Shown piece after piece: positions 1 to 8,386 of a DNA stretch of 64,000 bases. The DNA is taken from contig DIFZ01000050.1 of NCBI GenBank assembly GCA_002419385.1, positions 83,966 to 147,965 on the forward strand, read 5' to 3'. Origin of the DNA: Geobacter sp. UBA5735 (lineage in GTDB: Bacteria > Desulfobacterota > Desulfuromonadia > Geobacterales > Geobacteraceae). Under the pieces are notes generated by a model, which saw only the letters and a list, made by a program, of their open reading frames with translations, made no database searches and was not told the DNA's origin. The translations under genes were made by a program, and so were the position numbers. Position 1 is the stretch's first letter; each line of letters opens with the position of its first letter.

Positions 1-1079
1 CCGATTGCCGTCAAGGTAGGTCCGTAGAAAACGTAATCTTCGTGAAAAGGCGTGTTGACTGTGCCGCCGAACCCCGAATTGTCGCCCAGCGCAATGTGAA
101 TGGTCCCCAGGATTTTTTCCGCTTCCAGAATATTGTCCGGCCGACTGGCCCTCTCGTTGGTGCCTATGCCGAGTTCGGCTATTGAACCGTTGTCGGCACT
201 CTCTGCCAGTTTTTCCTCCAACTCCTTACGGAAGGGTTCATCCCCCCTGATTTCTGTAATCCTTCCATTCTCGACGACAAGTTCCAGCGGAGAAGCCAGC
301 TTGCGCATCGGTGCGTACTCAAGTACCATGACCCCCTTGCTGGTTCCTTCCAGCGGGGCAAGATAGACTTCGCCGGCAGGAAGGTTGCCGAAGCTTCCCG
401 GATGCGTCAGCAGGCCGTCGTCCGCCGCGGCCATCCTCCCTTTTTTGCAGAAATACATCCTGGTGCCGTTGCCGGATTCGACCACAAGTTCTCCAGCCCG
501 GTTGATCCTTTCAGCAAGTTTTTTCGTCCGCTCGGCAAGGAGCATCCAGTCGACACGCATGCACGTGAAGAACATGTCCGGGTCAAAATGGGGCAGACTG
601 GCAAAACGCCCCCCCGCCATGTTGATGAGAGAGCGGAATCGTGTATGGCTCGTGGAGTTGTTTGCCATTGCCACTACAACATCCACCACATCCTCTTTCC
701 GCTCCAGGACTATTTCCCCGGCACGCGTCAACTGGGCAGGCGCTGCCGTTTTCCCCAAGAGTGAAATCAGTATGCCCTCTGAAACCAGCGAATCCACGAT
801 CCGGTCACCAAAAGCCTTCCGCCACAGGATCTCCGGCGGTTCGGCGCCCGATGACGACGTCGCAGGAAACGAAAAGAACGTTCCGGAACCGTACGTGTGC
901 AAAGCGAATCTACCAACCTCACTCGCGACTCGCCACAACCGTCGTCGTCTTTCGGCATCGTCAGGAGAAGGGCTTTCATCAGGTCCGATCGTATCGGTGA
1001 AGACGAGTATTCTCTCATTGTCTTTCACGCCCATATTGACTTCAAATAACGATGAAAATGCCTGTTCCAGAGTAAACAT
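1..1079 (-). CDS. M29-family aminopeptidase (AmpT/PepS type), C-terminus cut by window edge
   Basis: About 359 residues read from an ATG at 1079 to the window edge. A good ribosome site (GAGGAG, 1087-1092) decides the start. The sequence shows hallmarks of thermophilic-aminopeptidase-like M29 metallopeptidases: an ELGIGTN segment, HIALGDN and HEDYVF near the C-terminus, which supply Glu, His and Asp metal ligands in this family. Such enzymes are cytosolic di-metal exopeptidases that remove N-terminal residues from peptides. M29 proteins are around 370-410 residues, so probably only a short C-terminal piece is missing. The gene is divergent from the DAHP synthase gene. The family call is firm; substrate preference cannot be read from sequence. 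Confidence 0.85.
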   Translation of the reverse strand, partial: MFTLEQAFSSLFEVNMGVKDNERILVFTDTIGPDESPSPDDAERRRRLWRVASEVGRFALHTYGSGTFFSFPATSSSGAEPPEILWRKAFGDRIVDSLVSEGILISLLGKTAAPAQLTRAGEIVLERKEDVVDVVVAMANNSTSHTRFRSLINMAGGRFASLPHFDPDMFFTCMRVDWMLLAERTKKLAERINRAGELVVESGNGTRMYFCKKGRMAAADDGLLTHPGSFGNLPAGEVYLAPLEGTSKGVMVLEYAPMRKLASPLELVVENGRITEIRGDEPFRKELEEKLAESADNGSIAELGIGTNERASRPDNILEAEKILGTIHIALGDNSGFGGTVNTPFHEDYVFYGPTLTAI

Positions 1080-1286
1080 TACAGGACTCCTCAGGTGCAT
1101 CCTCTGTTCCTGTGACAACGAAAACAGCGCACCGGTGAATGATGATTTGACATCAGCAGGGATACCTATGTTAGAATCTCCAGGATCTATGAATGTATTC
1201 GATACCCTTCGGAGGTGCTAGAAGCCACGGGATTGGCGTCAAGCATGGTTCCTCCTGCCGGGCCGCAAAAAGGAAAACAACGGACA

Positions 1287-2366
1287 ATGATCAAGACCAA
1301 CAACCTGAAAATCAAGAGTATCACCCCGATAATAGCTCCCATAGACCTGAGGCAGGTATTTCCAGTTTCCGACCAGGACGGCGAATTCATCAACCTCAGC
1401 CGCCTGCACATAAAGAATATCCTCAGGGGTCTGGATTCACGGCTGATGGTGGTTGTCGGGCCCTGCTCAATTCATGATCCCGCTGCCGCCATCGAGTATG
1501 CCCGGAGGCTCGCCCGATTGGCAGAGAAACTCTCTGACCAGCTCTTTATCGTCATGCGCGTTTATTTCGAGAAGCCCAGGACCACCATCGGCTGGAAAGG
1601 CTTGATAAATGACCCCGACATGAACGGGTCACACCTGATCTCAAAAGGTCTGGGAATCGCCAGAAGCCTTCTCTGCACCATTAACGGCATGAAGCTTCCC
1701 GTTGCAACCGAGATGCTGGACCCCATTACACCCGAATACCTCGCCGACCTGCTCTGCTGGGGGGCGATAGGCGCCCGCACAACCGAATCGCAGACACACC
1801 GGGAAATGGCAAGCGGCCTGTCCTTTCCCGTTGGCTTCAAGAACGGCACTGACGGAAATCTGCAGATCGCCATCGACGCAATGAAATCGGCGCTCCATTC
1901 TCATAGTTTCCTGGGCATAAACAAGGAAGGAAAAAGCGCCATCATTCAGACAACCGGCAATCCTGACGTGCATATTGTCCTTCGGGGCGGGTCAAAAAAA
2001 GTCAACTATCTGCCCGAAGACATCCGGAAAACAGCCGAGATGATGGAAAAGTCAAACCTTCTGCCGAGTATCATGATTGACTGCAGCCACGGGAACTCGG
2101 AGAAAAACCACGAAAAGCAGCCTTTCGTGCTGCAGCAGGTAGTCGAGCAGATCGCCGATGGCCAGGGCATGATATCAGGCGTCATGATCGAAAGCAATCT
2201 GGAAGCTGGAAACCAGTCCATTCCCGGAGATCTCGCCCAGATGAAGTATGGAGTTTCCATAACGGATAAATGCATTGATTGGAAAACAACAGAGGAAATA
2301 CTCAGACAGGCACATGCTCGGCTCGCATCGTGCGGGGGAAGACCGCAGCGTGTTACTTCCCGCTGA
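1287..2366 (+). CDS. 3-deoxy-7-phosphoheptulonate synthase (class I DAHP synthase)
   Basis: 359 residues. Catalyses condensation of phosphoenolpyruvate and erythrose 4-phosphate, the first step of the shikimate pathway, in the cytosol. Typical AroF/G/H motifs are visible: VVGPCSIHDP near residue 55, MRVYFEKPRT, GARTTESQTHRE, and IMIDCSHGNSEKN with the metal-binding Cys/His region. The ATG at 1287 is chosen because AGGA lies about 12 bases upstream and because family members begin shortly before the LKIKSITPI region; an upstream in-frame ATG at 1215 would add 24 non-conserved residues. The protein is E. coli-like in length, and which aromatic amino acid inhibits it is not decidable here. aroG, aroF and aroH cannot be told apart, so no symbol is given. 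Confidence 0.93.
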   Translation: MIKTNNLKIKSITPIIAPIDLRQVFPVSDQDGEFINLSRLHIKNILRGLDSRLMVVVGPCSIHDPAAAIEYARRLARLAEKLSDQLFIVMRVYFEKPRTTIGWKGLINDPDMNGSHLISKGLGIARSLLCTINGMKLPVATEMLDPITPEYLADLLCWGAIGARTTESQTHREMASGLSFPVGFKNGTDGNLQIAIDAMKSALHSHSFLGINKEGKSAIIQTTGNPDVHIVLRGGSKKVNYLPEDIRKTAEMMEKSNLLPSIMIDCSHGNSEKNHEKQPFVLQQVVEQIADGQGMISGVMIESNLEAGNQSIPGDLAQMKYGVSITDKCIDWKTTEEILRQAHARLASCGGRPQRVTSR

Positions 2367-2416
2367 TTTCGGCCTCAAGCCATACGAGGAAGGGCCCAGG
2401 CGCACACACGAACCGC

Positions 2417-2617
2417 TCAGCCGCCTATTCTGCGCACAGGGTCGAGGACGTTTTTTCTTCGCTCCCGCCCCTTGCACTTGATGCGCCTTATGGGATCGAT
2501 TCCGACCCTTACCCAACCCTCGGCACGCAGAAAAGACTTTATCCTTCCGGATGTAATGAGCGCATCAAGCCTGCTGGCCGCAACGGTGCCCGTGGACTCA
2601 TCGGCATACACGACCAT
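2417..2617 (-). CDS. Small conserved protein, paralogue A (VYxD...GWVxVGxD...RERR)
   Basis: 66 residues. I do not recognise a function. It aligns with the small protein at 6758-6967: a VVYAD or VIYDN start, an LDxxI-x2-GRI-x2-F core, GWVxVGxD, then a basic C-terminal G-x-ERR motif. The start at 2617 is preferred over 2629 because GGGAG sits just upstream and because a sigma-54-type promoter at 2640-2656 would start transcription near 2629. No signal peptide or membrane segment is present, so it is probably cytosolic. The C-terminal ERR tail resembles short peptide motifs found at the ends of Geobacter regulatory proteins, but that is only a resemblance. It converges with the DAHP synthase gene. 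Confidence 0.7.
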   Translation of the reverse strand: MVVYADESTGTVAASRLDALITSGRIKSFLRAEGWVRVGIDPIRRIKCKGRERRKNVLDPVRRIGG

Positions 2618-2639
2618 TATCTCCCGCATGCTTTCCCCC

Positions 2640-2656
2640 GGCAAAGTGTAAGCCAC
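2640..2656 (-). promoter_or_regulatory. Candidate sigma-54 promoter of small paralogue A
   Basis: On the minus strand the sequence is TGGCTTACACTTTGCC. GG (2654-2653) and GC (2642-2641) are separated by exactly 10 bases, as sigma-54 -24/-12 elements require. The predicted start is about 12 bases before the chosen ATG, leaving a short leader that just contains the GGGAG ribosome site. Confidence 0.55.
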
Positions 2657-3138
2657 TCTTTATTCCCGAGCTTGCTCCCATCATAATAAACAACCCCTGA
2701 GATATGCAAGAACAATAGCTATCGGCTCCTGCCGATCTTGTGGCTCATGGCGCCGGCCATTGCAAAGAAATTGAACCTGATGCGATACCCCAAGAGAAAA
2801 ACCCGTAAAAACCAAAAGAATAATCAATCCATCCAAAGCAGTGGTGGGTGATCCAATACCGCCGCAAAAGACTGTTGTGCCCGGGATTTCGCGCGCAGCA
2901 TGGCAAACAGGCACCCTATTTTATGCAAAAAATGTGCACCTGTCTTAATCGATTGAATATATTGATGTTATCATTATACAACACAGAGAATCGTTGATAG
3001 TGACAAATTTACCGACACCGATTTACCTGATCATCCTCGTATAAATCATCTGGAACAGATGAATCTCTTGCTGACAGTCGCTGGCGTGAGGATGCAGGGG
3101 TATTCACGTCACGTGCGGGTACAAACACAAAATGTCAC
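2657..3138. other. Intergenic stretch without a supported gene
   Basis: About 480 bases between the small protein and the tRNA terminator. The 2940-3060 part is AT-rich. Only short ORFs without ribosome sites occur, and I see no RNA gene or repeat that I can name. Confidence 0.5.
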
Positions 3139-3174
3139 AAAAAAAACTGAGCACCTCAGGTGAAGTACTCAGTT
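3139..3174 (-). terminator. Rho-independent terminator after tRNA-Arg
   Basis: Minus-strand stem AACTGAG...CTCAGTT with an inner CACC/GGTG pairing and a TACTT bulge, followed by a run of T residues. It lies 12 bases downstream of the tRNA 3' end. Confidence 0.8.
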
Positions 3175-3185
3175 CCATTGAAATC

Positions 3186-3262
3186 TGGCGTCCCCGAGAC
3201 GATTCGAACGTCCGACCCCTTCCTTAGGAGGGAAGTGCTCTATCCGGCTGAGCTACGGGGAC
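3186..3262 (-). tRNA. tRNA-Arg, anticodon CCT
   Basis: 77 bases. The acceptor stem GTCCCCG (3262-3256) pairs with CGGGGAC (3196-3190). The D-arm has AGCTCAGCCGGATAGAGC, and the anticodon stem CTTCC/GGAAG frames loop CTCCTAA with anticodon CCT at 3228-3226. The T-arm contains GTTCGAATC. The 3' CCA is encoded (3188-3186). It reads AGG codons. A terminator follows directly, so it is a single-gene unit. Confidence 0.96.
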
Positions 3263-3350
3263 ATAACTGCATGTTTATATATCAGGATCGCGTTTTTCGC
3301 AAGGTGTTTTTCGGGCAGAGCAACCTCAAAGCCGATTCAATCTCTTGGCA

Positions 3351-3866
3351 TCAGAAAGAAAGCAGTGAAAAAACCTTTCCCTCCGGAAGGCGCTTGCGTC
3401 CGTTGAGAAATGACAGTTCTGCAAGGAAACAGCAGTCAATTATTTCTCCCCCCAGTGCCCCGACCATCTCAACTACTGCCGAGATAGTTCCACCCGTAGC
3501 AAGAAGGTCGTCCGCTATCAGAATCCTCTCACCTTTTTTTATCGCGTCAGTATGTATCTCAAGAGAATCGGTGCCATATTCAAGTTCATAACTTTTCTTG
3601 AATGTCTCACCCGGGAGTTTTCCCGGCTTCCGCACCAACACCACCCCGGCGCCAAGCTTGTAGGCCAGTGCTGCGCCGATGACAAAGCCGCGGGCTTCCA
3701 CGCCAACGACCTTGTCAATCCTTTTGCCGACATAACGATGGGAGATGAGATCTACCATCCTCTGATAGGACATGGCATCAGCGAGCAGTGTCGTGATATC
3801 TTTAAAAATTATTCCTTTCTTGGGGAAATCGGGAATATCCCTGATAATACTCTTCAGATCTTCCAT
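3351..3866 (-). CDS. apt: Adenine phosphoribosyltransferase
   Basis: 171 residues. Converts adenine and PRPP to AMP in purine salvage, in the cytosol. The PRPP-binding motif ILIADDLLATGGT is near residues 120-132, and the N-terminus IRDIPDFPKKGIIFKDITTLL is typical of Apt. Two tandem ATGs exist (3869 and 3866); the second is six bases from AGGAG and fits the family N-terminus (MEDLKSIIRD). It lies 13 bases downstream of rpoS in the same direction and is likely cotranscribed. The surE-pcm-rpoS-apt order is typical of Geobacter. No anomaly seen. Confidence 0.95.
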   Translation of the reverse strand: MEDLKSIIRDIPDFPKKGIIFKDITTLLADAMSYQRMVDLISHRYVGKRIDKVVGVEARGFVIGAALAYKLGAGVVLVRKPGKLPGETFKKSYELEYGTDSLEIHTDAIKKGERILIADDLLATGGTISAVVEMVGALGGEIIDCCFLAELSFLNGRKRLPEGKVFSLLSF

Positions 3867-3879
3867 CATCTGCTCCTGT

Positions 3880-4845
3880 TCACTCTTGTAGTTCAACCGT
3901 GCCCCCCGCATCGCAGGCCTGCAGCATTTTTCTCAATTTGTCCAGCGACTTTGCCTCAATCTGTCGAATCCGCTCCCGGGTGACGCCAAAGCTGCGCCCG
4001 ATAGTGTCCAGCGTCTGGGGTTCCTTGTCTTCCAGACCGAAACGCATCGTAATGATCCGCTGTTCGTTTTCGGACAGGGTCGCCAGCCACCGCGAAACCA
4101 GTTCGAACTTGTTTGTGTCCTCGAGAAGAGCAGCCGGAGAGAGGTTGGATGTATCCTCGATCGTGTCTATGAGGAAATAATCGTTGTTCTCTCCCATCGG
4201 CATTTCTATGGAGTAGGTTTTCTTCAGGAGCACCATAAGCCGGCGGACATACCCCGGGTTTATTTCCATGCGTGTCGCCACTTCCTTGACTGACGGTTCC
4301 CGGTTGAGTGTCTGCACCAGTTGCCTCGTCACCTTCAGCATCCGGTTTATATCATCGGAAACATGAACGGGAAGCCTGATGATTCTTGACTGGTTCACGA
4401 GCGCACGTTCTATGGACTGCCTGATCCACCAGGTTGCATACGTTGAGAAACGGCATTCCTTGGAAAGCTTGAAGCGTTCCACAGCCTTGATGAGACCTAT
4501 GTTCCCTTCCTCAATCAGGTCAATAAAGGGAAGCCCCCTGTTGATATAGCGTTTGGCGATTTTTACCACGAGGCGCAGGTTGGATTCAATCATCTTGTCA
4601 CGAGCCGCCTTGTCACCCTGGTCTATTCTGGCAGCCAGACTTCTTTCCTCTTCCGGAGTCAGCAGTGATGTTTTCTGGATTTCCCGAAGATAATGCTTTA
4701 TTGCATCATCGTAGTGACCGTCATAAAGGACCTTGGCTTCTTCTGCCCCGCCGACTTCCAGCTCTTCAGGTTCGTCGCCGGAGCCATGTTCCAGTTCTTC
4801 GACATTATCCGGTTCGTCACTGTCTTCGTGCAGTTTATCGCTCAC
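3880..4845 (-). CDS. rpoS: RNA polymerase sigma factor RpoS
   Basis: 321 residues with a GTG start at 4845, supported by GGGGTGG about seven bases upstream. Sigma-70 family group 2 factor for stationary phase and stress. An acidic N-terminal tail (residues 1-35) precedes region 1.2 (YDDAIKHYLREIQKTSLLTPEEE). Region 2 has NLRLVVKIAKRYINRGLPFIDLIEEGN and YATWWIRQSI; region 4 carries the helix-turn-helix GVTRERIRQIEAKSLDKLR. It follows pcm and surE and precedes apt on the same strand. RpoS rather than RpoD is chosen from its short length, the absence of region 1.1 and the neighbouring surE and pcm. Confidence 0.95.
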   Translation of the reverse strand: MSDKLHEDSDEPDNVEELEHGSGDEPEELEVGGAEEAKVLYDGHYDDAIKHYLREIQKTSLLTPEEERSLAARIDQGDKAARDKMIESNLRLVVKIAKRYINRGLPFIDLIEEGNIGLIKAVERFKLSKECRFSTYATWWIRQSIERALVNQSRIIRLPVHVSDDINRMLKVTRQLVQTLNREPSVKEVATRMEINPGYVRRLMVLLKKTYSIEMPMGENNDYFLIDTIEDTSNLSPAALLEDTNKFELVSRWLATLSENEQRIITMRFGLEDKEPQTLDTIGRSFGVTRERIRQIEAKSLDKLRKMLQACDAGGTVELQE

Positions 4846-4959
4846 GTAACCACCCCTTTATGGCTTTATGGAAAGGTTGCCGGTCGAGGAACGATCCCAG
4901 ACCGACCCATTCATGAAACATAGTCCGACTCCGGCACGCACCGGTGATCACACCTGTTC

Positions 4960-5607
4960 CTACTCCGATTCCCAACCGAATTTGCCGATCAGCTTGACGA
5001 AACGACATCCAATGGAATCCTCGACCGTACACGTGCCCTCATCACTCTTTACAACCCTTACCAGGGTCTGTGACTGCTGGTCCCCAACCGGTATGACCAG
5101 CCTGCCACCTACCGCAAGCTGCCCCACAAGCCGTGCGGGTATGTCAGGAGCGCCGGCAGTGACCAGAATGGCATCGAACGGGGCTTCTGCCTCCCAGCCG
5201 CACGTTCCGTCATCGATTTTGATGTTCACATTAAGCAACCCCAGGCTGTCCAGAACCTTCCGCGCCTTCAATGCCAGGGGCCGAATCCGTTCCATGGTGC
5301 AGACGCGCTCGGCAAGGACAGCCAGTATGGCAGCCTGATATCCTGATCCGGTACCGATTTCCAGCACCTTCTCCTTCCCGTTCAGCTGAAGGAGTTCCGT
5401 CATCAGCGCAACCATATATGGCTGGGAAATGGTCTGGCGCTCTCCTATGGGGAGGGGATTATCATTGTATGCCTGTGCCGCCATCGCTTCTTCGACAAAC
5501 AGATGCCGGGGAATCTTGAGCATGGCTTCTATGACTCGACGATCACTGACGCCACGGGCAATAATCTGGTTTTCCACCATCCTTTTTCTGGCAATGTCAA
5601 AATTCAT
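4960..5607 (-). CDS. pcm: Protein-L-isoaspartate O-methyltransferase
   Basis: 215 residues. Uses S-adenosylmethionine to methylate isoaspartyl residues in damaged proteins, starting their repair, in the cytosol. The SAM-binding motif VLEIGTGSGYQAA is near residues 80-92, with the GERQTISQPYMVA motif before it. The start at 5607 is preferred to an upstream ATG because GGGAG precedes it and MNFDIARKRMVENQI matches the family N-terminus. It lies between surE (62 bases upstream) and rpoS, the usual stress-survival grouping. Confidence 0.95.
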   Translation of the reverse strand: MNFDIARKRMVENQIIARGVSDRRVIEAMLKIPRHLFVEEAMAAQAYNDNPLPIGERQTISQPYMVALMTELLQLNGKEKVLEIGTGSGYQAAILAVLAERVCTMERIRPLALKARKVLDSLGLLNVNIKIDDGTCGWEAEAPFDAILVTAGAPDIPARLVGQLAVGGRLVIPVGDQQSQTLVRVVKSDEGTCTVEDSIGCRFVKLIGKFGWESE

Positions 5608-5669
5608 CGAACTCCCGTTCCCGCTCTGCGAAAAGGAATGTATACCAAAACCTGATTGAAAAGTCCAAT

Positions 5670-6416
5670 TTATCCAAAGTCCCATCCTTTCAGGATCGGC
5701 ACCGAAGAATAATTCGTAAGATCCAGATGAAGCGGCGTAACTGAAATGTGTCCACGCAAAACAGCGTGATAGTCGGACCCGTCCAGGTCAAGGAAAGTCT
5801 GTTCGCCACTTCCTATCCAGTAGTATTTTCGCCCTCGGGGATCCAGCTTGTCCACAATGGTCCCATCGTAATGTCTGCGCCCCTGCCTGGTTATCAGGGG
5901 CTCCAGCATCATTTCGGCAGGTATGTCCGGTACATTGACATTGAGAAAAGTATCTTCCGGCAATCCACGGTTACCTATGATCGAAGCCAGTCGTGCCGCA
6001 AATTCCGCAGCTGCTTTGTAGTTACGGCCTTCCGCGGTGGTAACGAGAGAGACCGCAAAAGCAGGAATGCCCATGAGTGTCGCCTCCATCGCGGCCGACA
6101 CCGTCCCGGAATAGGTGACGTCGTCACCCATATTCCCGCCCCTGTTGATGCCTGAAACTACAATATCAGGTTTGAATGAAATCAGATTATGGATACCGAG
6201 ATTGACACAGTCCGTCGGGGTACCGTCGACAGCAAATTTGTTGGGCCCGATTTCATCGGCTCGCAGAGGATGATGCAGCGTCAGCGCGTGGCCGACAGCA
6301 CTCCTCTCTCTGTCAGGAGCCACTATCGCCACATCGCCGACCCCTTTCATGGCATCTGCCAGGACTTGAAGTCCTTTAGCGTTGATCCCGTCATCGTTGG
6401 TGACAAGTATTTTCAT
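5670..6416 (-). CDS. surE: 5'-nucleotidase SurE
   Basis: 248 residues. Metal-dependent nucleoside monophosphate phosphatase with survival functions in stationary phase. The N-terminal metal motif MKILVTNDDG is intact, and SGINRGGNMGDDVTYSGTVSAA is the second conserved block. The start at 6416 is set by family alignment because no strong ribosome site is visible there; upstream in-frame ATGs would add a non-conserved extension. First gene of the surE-pcm-rpoS-apt run. Confidence 0.95.
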   Translation of the reverse strand: MKILVTNDDGINAKGLQVLADAMKGVGDVAIVAPDRERSAVGHALTLHHPLRADEIGPNKFAVDGTPTDCVNLGIHNLISFKPDIVVSGINRGGNMGDDVTYSGTVSAAMEATLMGIPAFAVSLVTTAEGRNYKAAAEFAARLASIIGNRGLPEDTFLNVNVPDIPAEMMLEPLITRQGRRHYDGTIVDKLDPRGRKYYWIGSGEQTFLDLDGSDYHAVLRGHISVTPLHLDLTNYSSVPILKGWDFG

Positions 6417-6710
6417 GGAATCTGCTATAATTTTCCAGATGGATCCTGAGTGTATGCCAACCGGAACGACACATGTTGCGCGATCGTGATCGCCTTGCAT
6501 GGCACGTGTGAATTTACAAGATAACGCAACATATAATCTTTTGCAACACGCTACGCTGAGCACGCTTTAACACGTGAATCGAGGTGAATCATTTTCGGAC
6601 GACCATAGATCCTTTTCACATGATAACGTACTGGGGAATCTGCTCAGAAGGCACGTTAAAGGCCGGATCAACGGCAGTCTTTCCGGATGGGCGCACGTTA
6701 GCAATATCTA
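6417..6710. other. Divergent intergenic region between surE and the small paralogue
   Basis: About 290 bases. It should hold the surE operon promoter on the minus strand and ends at the sigma-54-type site of the next gene on the plus strand. No further element can be supported. Confidence 0.4.
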
Positions 6711-6727
6711 TAGGCACCATAATTGCA
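6711..6727 (+). promoter_or_regulatory. Candidate sigma-54 promoter of small paralogue B
   Basis: AGGCACCATAATTGCAT: GG at 6713-6714 and GC at 6725-6726 with exactly 10 bases between, close to the TGGCAC-N5-TTGCA consensus. The predicted start lies about 20 bases before the ATG at 6758. Confidence 0.65.
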
Positions 6728-6757
6728 TAAACAATTACTAAGAAAGGGGTGATACCC

Positions 6758-6967
6758 ATGATGCTGAAAGTGATTTATGACAACGACAAACATGACATGG
6801 TCAAGACATATCTGCTCGATAGATTTATCGAAGCGGGAAGGATACGAAAATTCAAACGTTCTGACGGATGGGTAACGGTAGGCGTGGACTTGACCAGAGG
6901 CAAGGGTGGCTCTTACAGCGGACCGGAACGGAGGAGCTCTGCAGAATACCCGTCAATGACAATGTGA
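6758..6967 (+). CDS. Small conserved protein, paralogue B (VIYDN...GWVTVGVD...GPERR)
   Basis: 69 residues with a strong ribosome site (AAAGGGG) before two tandem ATGs; the first, at 6758, is used. The sequence shows KVIYDN, LLDRFIEAGRIRKF, GWVTVGVD, a glycine-rich linker and GPERR near the C-terminus. It is a clear paralogue of the protein at 2417-2617. Both genes have a candidate sigma-54 promoter, which suggests shared nitrogen- or stress-linked control. There is no signal peptide and no membrane segment. Function unknown; such proteins recur in Geobacter genomes as conserved hypotheticals. Confidence 0.8.
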   Translation: MMLKVIYDNDKHDMVKTYLLDRFIEAGRIRKFKRSDGWVTVGVDLTRGKGGSYSGPERRSSAEYPSMTM

Positions 6968-7234
6968 ATATCGCGGGCAATCCTGAAGACTGACAGCCTT
7001 TGTAAAGATTTTCGACAAGAGGCTCACGAACACCCAAAGTGACCCCAAGAGAACATAACGCTGCGTCATTACGGGACCGCAGATGTTTCATCCACCAGTT
7101 GACACCAGCAACAACTGATCCGAAGTCTCACATTTCCGGCAATAAAGCTTGACGTTCTTCCCCAATTGTAAAACTGGCCGACAAGCACGGTCATGCTGGT
7201 AATGGTAACGAATGCGGTTTTTCCTCATTGTCTA
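6968..7234. other. Intergenic stretch, nothing supported
   Basis: Between the small paralogue and the palindromic terminator. No ORF with a ribosome site, RNA gene or known repeat is visible. Confidence 0.4.
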
Positions 7235-7268
7235 TTGAAAAGGAGCGTCATGTGACGCTCCTTTTCAA
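7235..7268. terminator. Bidirectional terminator-like perfect inverted repeat
   Basis: Two 16-base arms (7235-7250 and 7253-7268) are perfectly complementary around a TG loop. The core is GGAGCGTCA and its complement, and the outer part is A-rich on one side and T-rich on the other, so it can end transcription on both strands. It separates the plus-strand small gene from the minus-strand lamin-tail gene. Confidence 0.75.
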
Positions 7269-7315
7269 GTCATATGCCAGCAAGCAATTCGGCGATGACG
7301 CTCTACCTTGAATCC

Positions 7316-7975
7316 TCAGTGCAAAAACCTCATCCGTGACATCCCCAGGACAAGCGCTGATACCGCAAAGGTAAAAAAGGTCGGCGGTATCGGAACTGCA
7401 GAGGTATCTCCACTGTTTCTGGGATTCGGGGAATCCTGAATCACGAAGTCAATAGCGTTACTGTCAGTATCCAGCGCCGTCAGACGTTCCAGGCTGCGCC
7501 CTGCTCCTGGAGCTGCGACTGCCGTACCTTCGACAAAGATATTTTCTGCCGTTCCCCATCCCAGACTGTCCAGAATCAGATTATCGCCGGCGCGCAAAGC
7601 GAGACCGCCGCCGCTGTTTGCCAACCCTGCAGCAAAGATGGCATCAGGTGTCCTGCCGACATTTTTACCTGAATGAACCAGGAGAAAATATCCTTGCGAC
7701 GCAATGACATCATGCTCTGTAAAGCTGTAGAGTGTCGTATCATGCTCACCAGCAGCCGAACGGTATGCCAATCGGATGTCGTCGAGAGCAATTTCCGAAC
7801 TGCCCGCATTGTAAAGCTCGATAAACTCCGAGCCTGCATCACCGACAGCAGCCGTCTGCACCTCATTCAAGAGCAGTGCATCGGAAACGGCATACACAGT
7901 CCGTGAAGACGCCATGACCAAGCCGGTGCAGACCGCAAAAACCGCTATGGCCGAACAAATCCGCACGTCAAACAT
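7316..7975 (-). CDS. Exported lamin-tail-domain protein with PEP-CTERM-like C-terminus
   Basis: 219 residues. The start at 7975 has a strong AAAGGAGG site. An N-terminal signal peptide runs from MFDVRICSAIAVFAVC to about VYA (residue 29). Residues about 33-140 form a lamin-tail-like beta domain (LLLNEVQTAAVGDAGSEFIELYN, with IALDDIRL and GYFLLVHS), a fold common in bacterial surface and nuclease-associated proteins. The C-terminus has VPIPP, a hydrophobic helix and a short basic end (MSRMRFLH), resembling the VPLP variant of PEP-CTERM sorting signals. It is therefore probably exported and anchored or sorted. No exosortase is visible here. Binding partner unknown. Confidence 0.75.
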   Translation of the reverse strand: MFDVRICSAIAVFAVCTGLVMASSRTVYAVSDALLLNEVQTAAVGDAGSEFIELYNAGSSEIALDDIRLAYRSAAGEHDTTLYSFTEHDVIASQGYFLLVHSGKNVGRTPDAIFAAGLANSGGGLALRAGDNLILDSLGWGTAENIFVEGTAVAAPGAGRSLERLTALDTDSNAIDFVIQDSPNPRNSGDTSAVPIPPTFFTFAVSALVLGMSRMRFLH

Positions 7976-8386
7976 ACCAGCCTCCTTTATCCGGAATCTT
8001 GTACGACGGTTGAAAGATGCCATGAGGCTGTTCGTAGCGCCCAGCCTCAAGCCGGTGCTCTGACTTTCCCAAAAACCAGGAAATGACGCGTCATCAGAAC
8101 GTTTCCGTCCACGCCCCAGACCATACCACCTGTTTAACATTTCGTCAATTGTTTTAATATAATTATATATGATTCATTTTGGAGGGAGATGCAGCCCTGC
8201 CTAGCAGGAGCGCTGCATTTCAGGGGAAGAATTGGCTCTCTTCATTTTCGACGTCAGCTCTTCTTTCATCTTGACGTTTTCAATCGCCTTCGATACTCTC
8301 TACCGGAAGAGGGTTCAATGCATCGGCGGAATTACATTGGAAACCGGGCATCAGGATCAAAGTCCACGTCATGGCGGTAGTCAACT
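7976..8386. other. Divergent intergenic region with a structured segment upstream of corA
   Basis: It contains a 12-base palindrome (ATGACGCGTCAT, near 8090) and, at 8189-8218, a two-part hairpin: ATGCAG/CTGCAT outer and CCTGC/GCAGG inner pairs. The second sits about 170 bases before corA and could be a leader RNA structure. It does not match the M-box magnesium riboswitch consensus that I know. Confidence 0.35.

Noticed and set aside
385..1221. Long plus-strand reading frame of 278 codons
   Set aside because: It is antisense to the M29 aminopeptidase, which has conserved motifs and a good ribosome site. The plus-strand product has no recognisable motif.
8165..8386. Magnesium riboswitch upstream of corA
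   Set aside because: There is a hairpin, but the M-box core sequence is not visible. Kept only as an unspecified structured region.
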